Notes under the pieces: generated by a model
Seen by the model: only the letters and a program-made list of their open reading frames with translations
Database searches by the model: none
What the model was told of the DNA's origin: nothing
Shown: in pieces, positions 8,957 to 19,085 of the stretch
How positions within the stretch are numbered: position 1 is the stretch's first letter
Layout of the letters: each line of letters begins with the position of its first letter
Program-made: the position numbers and the translations under genes
NCBI RefSeq assembly: GCF_004378255.1
Contig: NZ_SNQG01000004.1
Location: 372,001 to 436,000, forward strand
From: Mucilaginibacter phyllosphaerae
GTDB lineage: Bacteria; Bacteroidota; Bacteroidia; Sphingobacteriales; Sphingobacteriaceae
Length of the DNA stretch: 64,000 nucleotides
Direction of reading: 5' to 3'

Positions 8957-10155
8957 ACTTCGGCCTCCATCAGCATATCGTGTTGCTGCTTTGGCGGTGT
9001 TTTAGGCCGGAATAGCATGTACACGATCGCTAAAATTGTAATTACCGCCGTAGCGTACAAAATACGCGGCACCATGCCAATCACATCCTGGTAAAACCAA
9101 CCCGATACCAAAGCCCCTAAACCTATGCCTGCCTCTAAAGAAATATACATGGTGGCCATAGCTTTGCCCCGGTATTGCGGGTGGCTCAGGTCTACCGTCC
9201 AGGCGTTAAGGGCAGGGGAGAGGATGCCTGTAGCAATACCATAAACCACCCCGCCGGCCAGCAATCCTGCGGCGGTAGTTTCAAAGCCAATAATTACCAG
9301 CGCAATAACCAGCAGTACCAGCCCTGTGTTAATTACATAAATACGGCCATATTTATCAGATACCTTGCCTGCCACAAAACGTATCAGCAGCGAAGCAACT
9401 GTAAACACCATAAAAAATAAGCCTTTATTTACGATGCCTAAATGCTGGCTCCAATCGGGTATAACGGTAAGGATAGCGCCATAGGCTACATAAGCCAAAA
9501 GCGTTACCACAGCTGCCGGCAATACCTCAACCGCTATAATATCCCTGCGGGATATTTTAAGCAGCGCCAAGCTGAATTTTTGTTTTACCTTAAGCGTTTC
9601 CTTCATGTTCATCAGGATGATGATAGACATCAGCGCCAGGAATGATGAGGTGTAAAACAAGGTATTCAGCGAAAAATAAAGCCTGATGGTACTACCGATG
9701 GCCGGCCCTATAGCCAACCCCGTGCTAAAGCAGATGCCATGGAAGCCCAAAGCCTCGCCCCAGCGCTCTTTCGGAACGATATCTGCCACATAGGCCGCCG
9801 TAGCGGTGGGTTTAAACCCGGTAGAAAAACCGTGCAATAACCGGAGGAATAAAAAGCCGGATACACTGCTGAGTACCGGGTAAAGAAACCCGCACACAAA
9901 ACAAACTAAGGATCCTACCGCCATAACCGGTACACGGCCAAGCGTATCTGTTAGCCTGCCGCTAAATGGGCGCGAAATGCCTGCTGTAAGCGTAAACAGC
10001 GCAATAATAAGCCCTTTATGCTCGCCGCCGCCTATACTGCTGAGGTAGGCAGGCAATTCGGGTATCAGCATATTAAAACTTGCCGAAAACAAAAGCGAGC
10101 TTAAGCAAACCAGTGCAAAATGTAAATTATAAATAGGGTGTACCGGTTTGGTCAT
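8953..10155 (-). CDS. MFS transporter, 12 transmembrane segments
   Basis: The protein of about 400 residues is hydrophobic throughout, with the major facilitator loop 2-3 motif GRLTDTLGRVPV and a second-half equivalent GKVSDKYGRIYV, so it is a full 12-helix MFS permease of the inner membrane. Overall it resembles drug/metabolite efflux members, but the substrate cannot be read from sequence. The frame extends to a TTG at 10161; the ATG at 10155 is preferred. It converges with the DUF2063 gene with a 4-base overlap at the stop codons and may be unrelated to it. Confidence 0.85.
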   Translation of the reverse strand: MTKPVHPIYNLHFALVCLSSLLFSASFNMLIPELPAYLSSIGGGEHKGLIIALFTLTAGISRPFSGRLTDTLGRVPVMAVGSLVCFVCGFLYPVLSSVSGFLFLRLLHGFSTGFKPTATAAYVADIVPKERWGEALGFHGICFSTGLAIGPAIGSTIRLYFSLNTLFYTSSFLALMSIIILMNMKETLKVKQKFSLALLKISRRDIIAVEVLPAAVVTLLAYVAYGAILTVIPDWSQHLGIVNKGLFFMVFTVASLLIRFVAGKVSDKYGRIYVINTGLVLLVIALVIIGFETTAAGLLAGGVVYGIATGILSPALNAWTVDLSHPQYRGKAMATMYISLEAGIGLGALVSGWFYQDVIGMVPRILYATAVITILAIVYMLFRPKTPPKQQHDMLMEAEV

Positions 10156-10258
10156 AAACAAAAAAATATTGGCAGGTGTAGCGGCTTGTTTTAAAAAATA
10201 AACCGCCGCTTTAGTTGCCGCAAATTTAAAATTAACTGAACAGATAAATGGTATAAGG

Positions 10259-11587
10259 TTAATTTGTTAAATTATACTCATCTATTTTTCTGTAAAGCGT
10301 AGTTAGGCCGATGCCAAGCAAACGGGCGGTTTCGGTTTTGTTCCCTTTAGTGTAAGCCAGCACTTTACTGATGTGCTGCCGCTCGATACTTTGCAGATCG
10401 AGCGCATTGCTATCAGTAACCTGGTTATTAAAATGCGGGGGGAGGGTATTGGGCGTTAATATATCATCGGCCAGTATAACGGCGCGTTCCATCACGTTCT
10501 TTAATTCGCGAATATTCCCCTTCCATTGGTGTGTTTTTAGCAGGGTTAAAAAGTCGGAGTCAAATTTCACCTGCTTACCTGCGTTATCTGTAAAAAGTTT
10601 AAGGTAATATTTGGCCAGTAACTCAATATCGTCCTTACGCTCGTTAAGCGATGGCAGCGATATGGTAAACACCGAAAGCCGGTAAAAAAGGTCCAGCCTG
10701 AATTTTCCTTCTTCGGCTTCCTTCTGCAGGTCGCGGTTGGTGGCCGCCATAATGCGGATGTTTACCCTGGTGGTTTGGGTGTCGCCCAGTTTAATAAAAG
10801 TTTTGCTTTCTAACACCCGCAGTAGCTTGGCCTGCAGGTCCAGGCTCATTTCGCCTATTTCATCTAAAAATATGCTGCCGTGGTGCGCCTCTTCAAAAAG
10901 GCCTTTTTTATCTTTATTAGCCCCGCTAAATGCCCCTGCCTTGTAACCAAAAAGTTCGCTTTCCAGCAAGTCGCCGGTAAAGCTGCTGCAGTTAATGGCC
11001 ACAAAGGGCATTTGCCTGCGCTGGCTCTCGTGGTGTATGGCCGATGCAAAAACTTCTTTACCCGTGCCGGTTTCGCCCAATAGTAAAACGGTGGTATCGG
11101 TGGCTGCTACCTTGCGGGCAAGGTTCACCGCTTCGACGATGGGTTTAGATTGCCCGATGATCTGTGCGAAGCTATGCCTGCTGTTTGCCTTTTTATCGGC
11201 GTTAAAGGTATTTTGCTGTATTTGGGCCTTTGCTGCCGCCTGGTTAAGCAGCGGGATGATCTTATCGTTATCATCACCCTTAACAATATAATTAAAGGCC
11301 CCGTTTTGGATAGATCGTACGCCATCATTAATAGTGCCGTAAGCGGTAAGGTTAATTACTTCTACATAGGGCTTTTTGCTTTTGATGGTCTTTACCAGGT
11401 CTACACCGTTTACGTCCGGAAGTTTTACATCGCTTATTACTACCTGTACATCTTCGCGCTCCAGTATTTTAAGCCCGTCCTTACCGTTGTAGGCCTGCAT
11501 AACCGTAAAGCCCTCTAAACCGATGATGCGCGAAAGCAGATCGTTCAGTTTTTTTTCGTCGTCGATGATGAGCACGGTGTTTGCCAT
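10259..11587 (-). CDS. NtrC-family sigma-54-dependent response regulator
   Basis: Three domains are visible. A receiver covers residues 1-120, with VLIIDDEKK, phospho-acceptor Asp in VVISDVKLPD near residue 55, and the conserved Thr and Lys. A sigma-54-interacting AAA+ domain covers about 140-370, with Walker A GETGTGKE, Walker B GSIFLDEIGEM and arginine-containing IRIMAATNRDL. A Fis-type helix-turn-helix is at the C-terminus (GNKTETARLLGIGLTTLYRKI). The sigma-54 contact loop reads GAFSGA instead of GAFTGA. It activates sigma-54 promoters by ATP-driven open-complex formation. No dedicated kinase is adjacent on the same strand, so the partner is unknown. Start 11587 (MANTVLIIDDE) is chosen over 11596, nine bases upstream, because it begins at the first receiver strand. 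Confidence 0.9.
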   Translation of the reverse strand: MANTVLIIDDEKKLNDLLSRIIGLEGFTVMQAYNGKDGLKILEREDVQVVISDVKLPDVNGVDLVKTIKSKKPYVEVINLTAYGTINDGVRSIQNGAFNYIVKGDDNDKIIPLLNQAAAKAQIQQNTFNADKKANSRHSFAQIIGQSKPIVEAVNLARKVAATDTTVLLLGETGTGKEVFASAIHHESQRRQMPFVAINCSSFTGDLLESELFGYKAGAFSGANKDKKGLFEEAHHGSIFLDEIGEMSLDLQAKLLRVLESKTFIKLGDTQTTRVNIRIMAATNRDLQKEAEEGKFRLDLFYRLSVFTISLPSLNERKDDIELLAKYYLKLFTDNAGKQVKFDSDFLTLLKTHQWKGNIRELKNVMERAVILADDILTPNTLPPHFNNQVTDSNALDLQSIERQHISKVLAYTKGNKTETARLLGIGLTTLYRKIDEYNLTN

Positions 11588-11657
11588 ACAATGCAATATA
11601 TAATTGGCGCAATATTAGAGTTAAACACTTACAGCTACAAATAATGTTGCAAGGGTT

Positions 11658-14600
11658 TTATTTTTTCAGGTCATTAATAAATTGCGAAGGGGTTTTACCA
11701 AACTCCTTTTTAAAAGCTTTGGTAAAGTACGATTGTGTTTGAATACCCACCCGCATCAATACTTCTGATATGGCAACATCCTCATGTGTGATGATGTAAA
11801 CCGCTTTATTTAAACGGATGGTGCGAATAAATTCGATAATGGACTGCCCGGTAAGCCGTTTAATAAGTTCATATAATTTAGTGCGGCTCATGTTAAGGCT
11901 GTTGCATAAAAAATCAACATCAAGGGTAGGGTTTGCCAGGTGCGCTTCAATCACGGCAACCAGTTCATCCATAAACTGCTGATCCTTGCCCGAATGCACG
12001 ATCTCCCGGGCATCCGCCTGCGAACTATGAGTATAGCGCTGTTTTAATTTCTCCTGCTGTAAAAATACATTACGAATGGTAAGCAGCAGCAGGTTGATGC
12101 TTACCGGTTTAGAGAAGTAAAAATCTGCGCCCGATTCTATGCCCTCTAATTTGGCTTCCAGCGAATCTTTTGCAGTAAGCAGAATAAAAGGGATATGTTT
12201 GGTTTGCTCATCCTGTTTAATGCGTTTACAAAGCGCTATACCGTTCATACCGGGCATCATCACATCGCTGATGATCATATTAGGGAAGTGTTCCTGCGCC
12301 AGGGCCAGCCCTTCGCGGCCATCCTTTGCTTCGATGATGTTGTAAACGCCCCCCAGTATTTCTTTTAAAAAAGTACGCAGTTCGGTATTATCCTCAACCA
12401 GTAAAATATGTTTTACTGCGGTGTTTGTACGTGCAGTGCCGGCCGGCTCCGGTAAGTCATGCTCTTCTGCCTGCTGAAAATCGGTGCTTACGCTTTCCAG
12501 CAGTACGGGTTTCTGGTTGCCTGCCCAAAGTTCATCTGCAGTATAGTCGGCCTCATCAACAGGTATCGTGATCAGGATCTCGGTACCGCTATTGCGCTCG
12601 CTGTACACATTAATGCAGCCCTTATGCAGCAGGGTAAGGGTTTTTACGAATGCCAGCCCGATGCCGGACCCTAAGTGCGACGACGTAATACGGTAATAGC
12701 GCTGAAAAAGGTGTTTAATAGATTCGGCAGAGATGCCTATACCGGTATCGGCCACCAAAATATACATCGCTTTTTTAGCCTGGTAAGTATTGGTTATCTT
12801 CAGTTCGTTTTGGTAGGATGGCGTAAATTCGCTTGCATCAAAAAATAGCTTTACGGTTATGGCACCGCCATCATTGGTGTATTTAAAAGCATTGTTTATC
12901 AGGTTAAGCAATATCTTTTCTAAAAGCTGCCTGTCAAAAAATATCTCTTTATCCCCGGTATCGTAATTTTGCAGGTTGAAATTCAGGTGTTTATGCTCTG
13001 CCCAAATGTTAAATTCATCGGTTATCTCTTCCATAAACACCGTGATATTGCCCGGAGTAACATTTAGTTTAAGGGCGCCCGATTCTGCCTTTCTAAAGTC
13101 CATCAGCTCGTTGATCAGGTTCATTAACCGGGTAGCATTGCGGTACATAAGTTGATAGGTGCGCGATTGCTCGGGATGTGTGCCTGTGCTTAACAGTTTT
13201 TCTAAAGGCCCCAGCAGCAGTGTTAGCGGTGTACGAAACTCGTGCGAAATATTAGTGAAGAATTGCAGCTGTAACTGATGCACTTCTTCTTTCTTTTGTT
13301 CTTCCAGTTTTTTCAGGTTCAGGTTTTGGCGATACCTGATCATATAATAAACGGCGGTTGCGGTAACCCCTAATATGAACAGCCTAAACCACCAGGTTAA
13401 CCACCATGGCGGGCTTATGATGATCATAATTGATCTACCCGTGTTATTCCAGATGCCATCGTTATTGGCAGCTTTTACAGTGAAAGTGTACTCGCCCGGG
13501 TCAAGGTTGGTGTAAGATGCCTGCGGGCCGGTGGTGCTGTATTTAAAGCCTTTATCAAACCCGGTAAGCTTGTAGGCAAAGCGGTTATTTTCGGGCGCTA
13601 AGTAGTTAAGGGCGGCAAATGAAAAGGTTATGCTGGATTGCTGATAATTCAGTTTGATGCGGTTGGTAAGGCTGATGTCTTTTTCCAGAACCGAATCTTT
13701 GCCGGGCAATACCTCTTTGTTGAAGATCTGAAAACCGGTGATGTAAACCGTCGGCACGTAGGTATTGCTTTTGATCTGGCTGGGATAGAATGCATTAAAG
13801 CCATTTATCCCGCCAAAAAATAGCTGCCCCTTTTTGGTTTTCATTACGGCATTCACCTCAAATTCCATGGCCTGCAAGCCATCGCTGGTGTTATACTGAT
13901 GCGCTTGCCTGGTAGCCGGGTTTAGCTTAATGAGGCCGTTGGAGGTAGAGATCCACAGGTTGTGATCATCATCTTCTTCAATACCCTTAATAAATTCGTG
14001 CCCCAGCCCTGCCTGCTGCGTAAAAAGCGAGAAGGTATTGCGCTGTTCATCATATTTATACAATCCCGACTGGCCTATCCATAAATTGCCGTTATGGTCG
14101 GTAAATATGGCGCGGATATCGGGTTTCTTGCTTTCTTTATCAAAGTAATGTTCAAACTCCTGCGATTGCTTGCGCAGGCAATTCAAACCGCCATCGTCTG
14201 TACCTATCCACAGGTTGCCTTTGGCATCTTCGTTAATAGCCACAATATTGTTGCCTTGTAACCTGGTTTTACCTGCAGGGGAGCTAATAATACGCTGAAA
14301 TTGCCCTGTTGCCGGGTTAAAACGGTTTAAGCCGCCAAAGTATGTACCCACCCATAAGTTGCCGGCCTTATCCTGGTAGGTGTTCTGCACAAAATCTGAT
14401 GAGATGGATGCGGGGTTTGCCGGGTTGTTTTTATAACTGACGAATGCGCCCGTAGCCGGGTTCATGAGGTTTAAACCGCCGCCCCAGGTGGCTATCCAAA
14501 GCCGTTTTTGGCTATCCTGGGTAATATCCAGTACGGCATCGCTGCTTAAGCTGGTAGGGGCATTTGCCTGATGCCGGTAGGTGATAAACGTTTGCCTTTG

Positions 14601-15785
14601 ATGATTGAACAGGTTTAAACCGCCGCCATCTGTACCTACCCATATCTGGCCGGTATGGTATTCTTCAAAGCACTTAACATCGTTGTAGCTCAGGCTGTTG
14701 CCGGTTACTTCCTGCCGGTAAACAGCAAACTTTTTAATACCGGGGTTATACAAATTAACCCCGCCGCGGTGTGTGCCTATCCAAAAATTGCCTTGTTTGT
14801 CCTCAAATACGGCAGATATGGTGCGCTGGGTTAAACTGCCCGGTTTTGCCGGCTGATAGGTGTAATTGCTAAAGCTTTGTGTTGTTGGGTTAAACAAGTT
14901 CAGGCCGCCGTTAATAGTGCCTGCCCAGATGCGGCCTTGTTTATCGCAAAGTAAGCTTAAGATCTGGTCGTTACCCAGGCTGTTGGGGTTGGCATCGGTG
15001 TGGCGGTAGGTGCGGTAAGAGTTATCTGGTTTTATCACCAACAAGCCTTTGCCTTTTGTGCCCAGCCAGATATTGCCGCTTTTATCCTGCTGTATAAAAT
15101 TAATGTTTAGCGCAGGGTTGTTGATGTGCGTTTTGAATTGTTTGGTTTTGGGGTTGTATTTTATCAAACCACCCGCGGTAGCTATCCAGATGTTGCCGGC
15201 ATTGTCCTGGAGTATATAAGGGGCGTTTTGGGACGTTTCGGGGGCGTTTAAATGCCTAAATTTTCCGTTTTTTTTGTCTAAAATATGCACGCCTTTATCC
15301 GTGCAAACCCAAAGCTGGTGCCCGGCATCTTCCATCACACAATTGATAACATTGCCCGCCAGCCCGCCATTTTTACCCGGCTGATTGAAGTAGGATGTGA
15401 AGTTTTTGGTAGCTGCATTGTACCTGTTTAAGCCGTTAAGTGTGCCCACCCATAGGGTGTTTTGCTTATCGGTATATAAGCAGGTTATATAGTTATCGCT
15501 TAATGTAGTACTATCACCTTTATTGTTGCGGAAAACCGTCATCCGGTAACCGTCGTAAAGGTTTAGGCCGTCGCGTGTACCTATCCATACAAAGCCCCGG
15601 CTATCCTGTGTAATGCCCTGTATGGTACTGTTAGATAGCCCCTGCTCGTAATTAATGTGTTTAAAAGTAATATTTGGCAGTTGCCCAAAGCAGTAAACAC
15701 TTATAAATATTAATATAGCAACAGGCATCAGCGCTTTGCAAGTGCAGGTAAAAACATAGCTGAAGCATGCCCTGATCGTATTCAT
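11658..15785 (-). CDS. Hybrid two-component system sensor-regulator (HTCS) for the galactan locus
   Basis: The 1375-residue single-protein signalling system has, in order: an N-terminal signal/membrane segment (PVAILIFISVYCFG); two seven-blade periplasmic propellers built from repeats like D..GNLWIGT..GGLN.F; a Y_Y_Y domain near 715-780; a transmembrane helix near 800 (RLFILGVTATAVYYMI); a HisKA domain with ISHEFRTPL near 845; a HATPase; a receiver near 1125-1240 (ILLVEDN, phospho-Asp in ISDVMMPG); and a C-terminal AraC-type DNA-binding domain ending KEFGKTPSQFI. HTCS proteins bind an oligosaccharide in the periplasm and switch on the adjacent utilisation locus. This one is divergent from susC, so beta-1,4-galacto-oligosaccharide is the likely inducer (inference from the enzymes). 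A 17-bp direct repeat upstream is its probable binding site. Confidence 0.93.
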   Translation of the reverse strand: MNTIRACFSYVFTCTCKALMPVAILIFISVYCFGQLPNITFKHINYEQGLSNSTIQGITQDSRGFVWIGTRDGLNLYDGYRMTVFRNNKGDSTTLSDNYITCLYTDKQNTLWVGTLNGLNRYNAATKNFTSYFNQPGKNGGLAGNVINCVMEDAGHQLWVCTDKGVHILDKKNGKFRHLNAPETSQNAPYILQDNAGNIWIATAGGLIKYNPKTKQFKTHINNPALNINFIQQDKSGNIWLGTKGKGLLVIKPDNSYRTYRHTDANPNSLGNDQILSLLCDKQGRIWAGTINGGLNLFNPTTQSFSNYTYQPAKPGSLTQRTISAVFEDKQGNFWIGTHRGGVNLYNPGIKKFAVYRQEVTGNSLSYNDVKCFEEYHTGQIWVGTDGGGLNLFNHQRQTFITYRHQANAPTSLSSDAVLDITQDSQKRLWIATWGGGLNLMNPATGAFVSYKNNPANPASISSDFVQNTYQDKAGNLWVGTYFGGLNRFNPATGQFQRIISSPAGKTRLQGNNIVAINEDAKGNLWIGTDDGGLNCLRKQSQEFEHYFDKESKKPDIRAIFTDHNGNLWIGQSGLYKYDEQRNTFSLFTQQAGLGHEFIKGIEEDDDHNLWISTSNGLIKLNPATRQAHQYNTSDGLQAMEFEVNAVMKTKKGQLFFGGINGFNAFYPSQIKSNTYVPTVYITGFQIFNKEVLPGKDSVLEKDISLTNRIKLNYQQSSITFSFAALNYLAPENNRFAYKLTGFDKGFKYSTTGPQASYTNLDPGEYTFTVKAANNDGIWNNTGRSIMIIISPPWWLTWWFRLFILGVTATAVYYMIRYRQNLNLKKLEEQKKEEVHQLQLQFFTNISHEFRTPLTLLLGPLEKLLSTGTHPEQSRTYQLMYRNATRLMNLINELMDFRKAESGALKLNVTPGNITVFMEEITDEFNIWAEHKHLNFNLQNYDTGDKEIFFDRQLLEKILLNLINNAFKYTNDGGAITVKLFFDASEFTPSYQNELKITNTYQAKKAMYILVADTGIGISAESIKHLFQRYYRITSSHLGSGIGLAFVKTLTLLHKGCINVYSERNSGTEILITIPVDEADYTADELWAGNQKPVLLESVSTDFQQAEEHDLPEPAGTARTNTAVKHILLVEDNTELRTFLKEILGGVYNIIEAKDGREGLALAQEHFPNMIISDVMMPGMNGIALCKRIKQDEQTKHIPFILLTAKDSLEAKLEGIESGADFYFSKPVSINLLLLTIRNVFLQQEKLKQRYTHSSQADAREIVHSGKDQQFMDELVAVIEAHLANPTLDVDFLCNSLNMSRTKLYELIKRLTGQSIIEFIRTIRLNKAVYIITHEDVAISEVLMRVGIQTQSYFTKAFKKEFGKTPSQFINDLKK

Positions 15786-16112
15786 ACAAAATTGCGGCTG
15801 GCATATCTGTTAGTTGATAAAGTGCAGCCTTTAGCGTTTAATTTATAAATGTTTAATTGATCGGTTTATTTTTGCAAATATTCCGTTTTTATATTGTTTT
15901 ACCCAATAAATATGCTGATTTGAACAATTTTTATGCTGATTTGAACAACAGTTTTAATAGCTGTGGTGCCTACATTGCAATCGATTTGTATTAGGCCAAT
16001 TAAACCAAATTTACTTTTTATAAAAACAACTTTGCGATAATGTTGCGTTTATATAAGAGTATATTATCCGGTACCGCCTTACAAAATCACACAAACCAAT
16101 TATAACCATTTA
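15786..16112. promoter_or_regulatory. HTCS-susC divergent control region with 17-bp direct repeat
   Basis: This 327-base gap separates the divergent HTCS and susC genes. TATGCTGATTTGAACAA occurs twice without mismatch, at 15911-15927 and 15932-15948, with starts 21 bp apart, i.e. two helical turns. That geometry suits a dimeric AraC-family domain of an HTCS. The repeats lie about 165-200 bp before susC. No exact TAnnTTTG element was found; TAATGTTG near 16038 is a one-mismatch candidate. The rest is AT-rich with nothing else recognised. Confidence 0.65.
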
Positions 16113-19076
16113 ATGAAAAAACTTTATCTAAAACTAACACTTTTACTGGTGTTTATTTTCTCTGCATTATGTGTGCAGGCACAAACCGGCAGTGTAAGCG
16201 GGGTGGTGCTTGATGAAACAAACCAGCCATTGCCCGGTGCCACGGTATCCGTTGGCGACAAAGCCGCCATGACAACCGTTGAAGGTAAGTACAGCATTAC
16301 CGGTTTACCCAATGGCAATGCTGTTTTAACCATCAGGTTTGTTGGTTACCAAACGGTGCAGCAAACTATTACCGTTAACGGCGAAACCCGGTTTAATACT
16401 ACCCTTAAACCCAGCGCCACCGGCCTTAACGAAGTGGTGGTTATCGGTTATGGTTCGCAGCAAAAAAAGAATTTAACAGGAGCTATCTCTACAGTAACAT
16501 CTAAAGATTTCCAAAAAGGCAGTATAACCACGCCCGAGCAATTGATTGCAGGCAAAGTACCGGGCATCAGCATTACGTCAAACGGTGGCGCGCCCGGCGC
16601 AGGCAGTACCATCAGGGTACGTGGCGGGGCATCACTTACGGCCAGTAACGACCCGCTGATTGTGGTGGACAACGTGCCGTTGAGCAATAACGCCATCTCG
16701 GGTGCTTCAAACCCGCTGAGTTTGATCAACCCGAACGATATTGAAACCTTTACGGTACTTAAAGATGCATCGGCAACCGCCATATACGGTTCAAGGGCAT
16801 CTAACGGTGTAATACTAATTACTACAAAAAAAGGTACCTCAGGCGCAGCAAAGATCAATTTCAGCACGCAGGTATCGGCTTACAAGGTCGGCAGGCAGGT
16901 AGATGTGCTTTCGGCAGCACAGTTTCGCGAGTATGTAAACGCCAACGGCACACCGGCGCAAATTGCGCAATTGGGTACAGCTAATACCAACTGGCAGGAT
17001 GAAATTTATCAGACATCATTAGGTACCGATAACAACCTTAGCATCAGCGGTACTTATAAAAGTATCCCTTACCGTGTATCGGGCGGTTACTTAAAGCAGG
17101 TGGGGGTGCTGGTAACCGATAAATTACAGCGTACCACCGGTGGTATCACCTTAAACCCGCGTTTGCTGGATAACCACTTAAAAATAGATGTTAATATTAA
17201 AGGTGCGCTTACCAATAGCCGCTTTGCTAACCAGGGTGCAATTGGTGCCGCTGTTTCTTTTGACCCCACACAGCCGGTTTATGTAAAAAACAATTTCGGT
17301 AATTATTTTGAATGGACAGATATTAACGGCGAGGTGCCAAACCCCAACGCTACACGTAACCCTATAGCTTTACTGGCGCAGCGTAATGATAACAGCGAGG
17401 TTAAACGCAGCTACGGCAACGCGCAGTTTGATTATTCGATGCATTTTTTACCGGAATTGCATGCCAATTTAAATTTAGGGTACGATGTATCTAACGGAAA
17501 GGGTACCACGTTTGTACCGGCAAATGCAGCCCAAAACTTTGCTGTAGGCGGTTTAAATAACAGATATCAGCAAAATGTAAATAATAAGGTTGCCGAGTTT
17601 TACCTTAACTACATTACCGATCTTAAAAGCATCAATAGTAACATCAACGTAACAGCCGGTTATGGTTATTATGATTTTTTAACTAAGATATTTTACTACC
17701 CAAGCCGCAATGCCAATGGCGATGTTGTTGCAGGGTCTGAACCGGCTTTTCCGTTTGATAAACCGCAGAATACGCTGATATCATACTATGGCCGTGCTAT
17801 TTATACCTTAGCCGATAAGTACATTCTTGCAGCATCTATCCGTACAGACGGTTCATCAAGGTTTGCGCCCGAAAACAGGTGGGGTGTTTTCCCATCGGCA
17901 GCATTTACCTGGCGGGTTAGCCAGGAAAACTTCCTGAAAGAATCTAATACTTTAAGCGACTTAAAACTCCGTTTAAGTTATGGTATCACCGGCCAGCAGG
18001 AGGGAATTCCATATTATTCATACCTGCCAACTTATTCGTTGAGCGTTGCTGCCGCCAAATATCAGTTGGGCGATACTTTTTACGGGATGTATGCACCGGC
18101 CGCCTACGATAAATCCATCAAATGGGAGCAAACTGCTACCTATAATGCAGGTATTGATTTTGGTTTCCTGGGTAACCGTATTACCGGTAGTGTAGATGTT
18201 TACTTCAAAAGAACTAAAGATCTATTGAGTAATATCCCTATCCCGCTGGGCTCAAATTTCAGCAATACTATTACCACCAATGTGGGCAATATCGAAAATA
18301 AGGGTATTGAGTTTGCTTTAAACGGTACCATTATCCGCAAGCCTGATTTTACGTGGGAAGCAGGTTTTAATGCAACCTACAATAACAACAAAATAACCAA
18401 TCTTACTGCCGTAAATAACCCCACTTTTCCGGGAAACGCTACCGGTAACATATCGGGTGGTACAGGTAACACGGTGCAAATTCAATCGGTAGGTTACAAT
18501 ACGTTCTCCTATTATCTGTATAAACAGGTTTATGATGCAGCGGGTAAACCGTTAGAAGGTATTTACCAGGATCTTAACGGCGATAATATTATTAACGAGA
18601 AAGACCTTTATCGTTTTAAATCATCTGTACCTAAATACATATTAGGTTTCAGCACACAGGCAACCTACAAAAAATGGTCGGTATCTACCGTGTTACGCGC
18701 CAACCTGGGCAATTATGTTTACAACAACGTAAAAGCCAATATAGGCGTAACCCGCAGCATCTTAAACCCGGCAGGTTACCTGGGGAATGCCAGCACCGAG
18801 ATCTTTAGATCGGGCTTTGACAATAACCAGTATCTGAGTGATTACTATGTAGAGAACGCATCCTTTTTACGAATGGATAACCTGGGCCTATCTTATAACG
18901 CAGGTAAAATATTCGGCCCTAAAAATAATATCGGGCTGCGGTTAAATGCCAATTGCCAAAATGTATTTGTTATCACCAATTACTCGGGCCTCGATCCGGA
19001 AATAAGCACCGGTATCGATAACAATTTTTACCCAAGGCCGCGCACGTTTGTATTAGGTGTTAACCTTGATTTTTAA
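16113..19076 (+). CDS. SusC/RagA-type TonB-dependent outer membrane transporter
   Basis: The 987-residue protein has a signal peptide (MKKLYLKLTLLLVFIF...CVQAQ), a carboxypeptidase-regulatory-like domain at about 27-100 (GSVSGVVLDETNQPLPGATV, ITGLPNG), the SusC signature NEVVVIGYGSQQKKNLTGAIS, a plug with IRVRGGASL..NDPLIVVDNVPL and the TVLKDASATAIYGSRASNGVILITTKKG-like stretch, then a long barrel ending in an aromatic-terminated strand (FVLGVNLDF). SusC proteins import oligosaccharides under a SusD lid using TonB energy. Here the substrate is probably galactan fragments, given the GH53 and GH2 genes in the same operon. It is the first gene of the operon, 9 bases before susD. Confidence 0.95.
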   Translation: MKKLYLKLTLLLVFIFSALCVQAQTGSVSGVVLDETNQPLPGATVSVGDKAAMTTVEGKYSITGLPNGNAVLTIRFVGYQTVQQTITVNGETRFNTTLKPSATGLNEVVVIGYGSQQKKNLTGAISTVTSKDFQKGSITTPEQLIAGKVPGISITSNGGAPGAGSTIRVRGGASLTASNDPLIVVDNVPLSNNAISGASNPLSLINPNDIETFTVLKDASATAIYGSRASNGVILITTKKGTSGAAKINFSTQVSAYKVGRQVDVLSAAQFREYVNANGTPAQIAQLGTANTNWQDEIYQTSLGTDNNLSISGTYKSIPYRVSGGYLKQVGVLVTDKLQRTTGGITLNPRLLDNHLKIDVNIKGALTNSRFANQGAIGAAVSFDPTQPVYVKNNFGNYFEWTDINGEVPNPNATRNPIALLAQRNDNSEVKRSYGNAQFDYSMHFLPELHANLNLGYDVSNGKGTTFVPANAAQNFAVGGLNNRYQQNVNNKVAEFYLNYITDLKSINSNINVTAGYGYYDFLTKIFYYPSRNANGDVVAGSEPAFPFDKPQNTLISYYGRAIYTLADKYILAASIRTDGSSRFAPENRWGVFPSAAFTWRVSQENFLKESNTLSDLKLRLSYGITGQQEGIPYYSYLPTYSLSVAAAKYQLGDTFYGMYAPAAYDKSIKWEQTATYNAGIDFGFLGNRITGSVDVYFKRTKDLLSNIPIPLGSNFSNTITTNVGNIENKGIEFALNGTIIRKPDFTWEAGFNATYNNNKITNLTAVNNPTFPGNATGNISGGTGNTVQIQSVGYNTFSYYLYKQVYDAAGKPLEGIYQDLNGDNIINEKDLYRFKSSVPKYILGFSTQATYKKWSVSTVLRANLGNYVYNNVKANIGVTRSILNPAGYLGNASTEIFRSGFDNNQYLSDYYVENASFLRMDNLGLSYNAGKIFGPKNNIGLRLNANCQNVFVITNYSGLDPEISTGIDNNFYPRPRTFVLGVNLDF

Positions 19077-19085
19077 ACTAAGACC

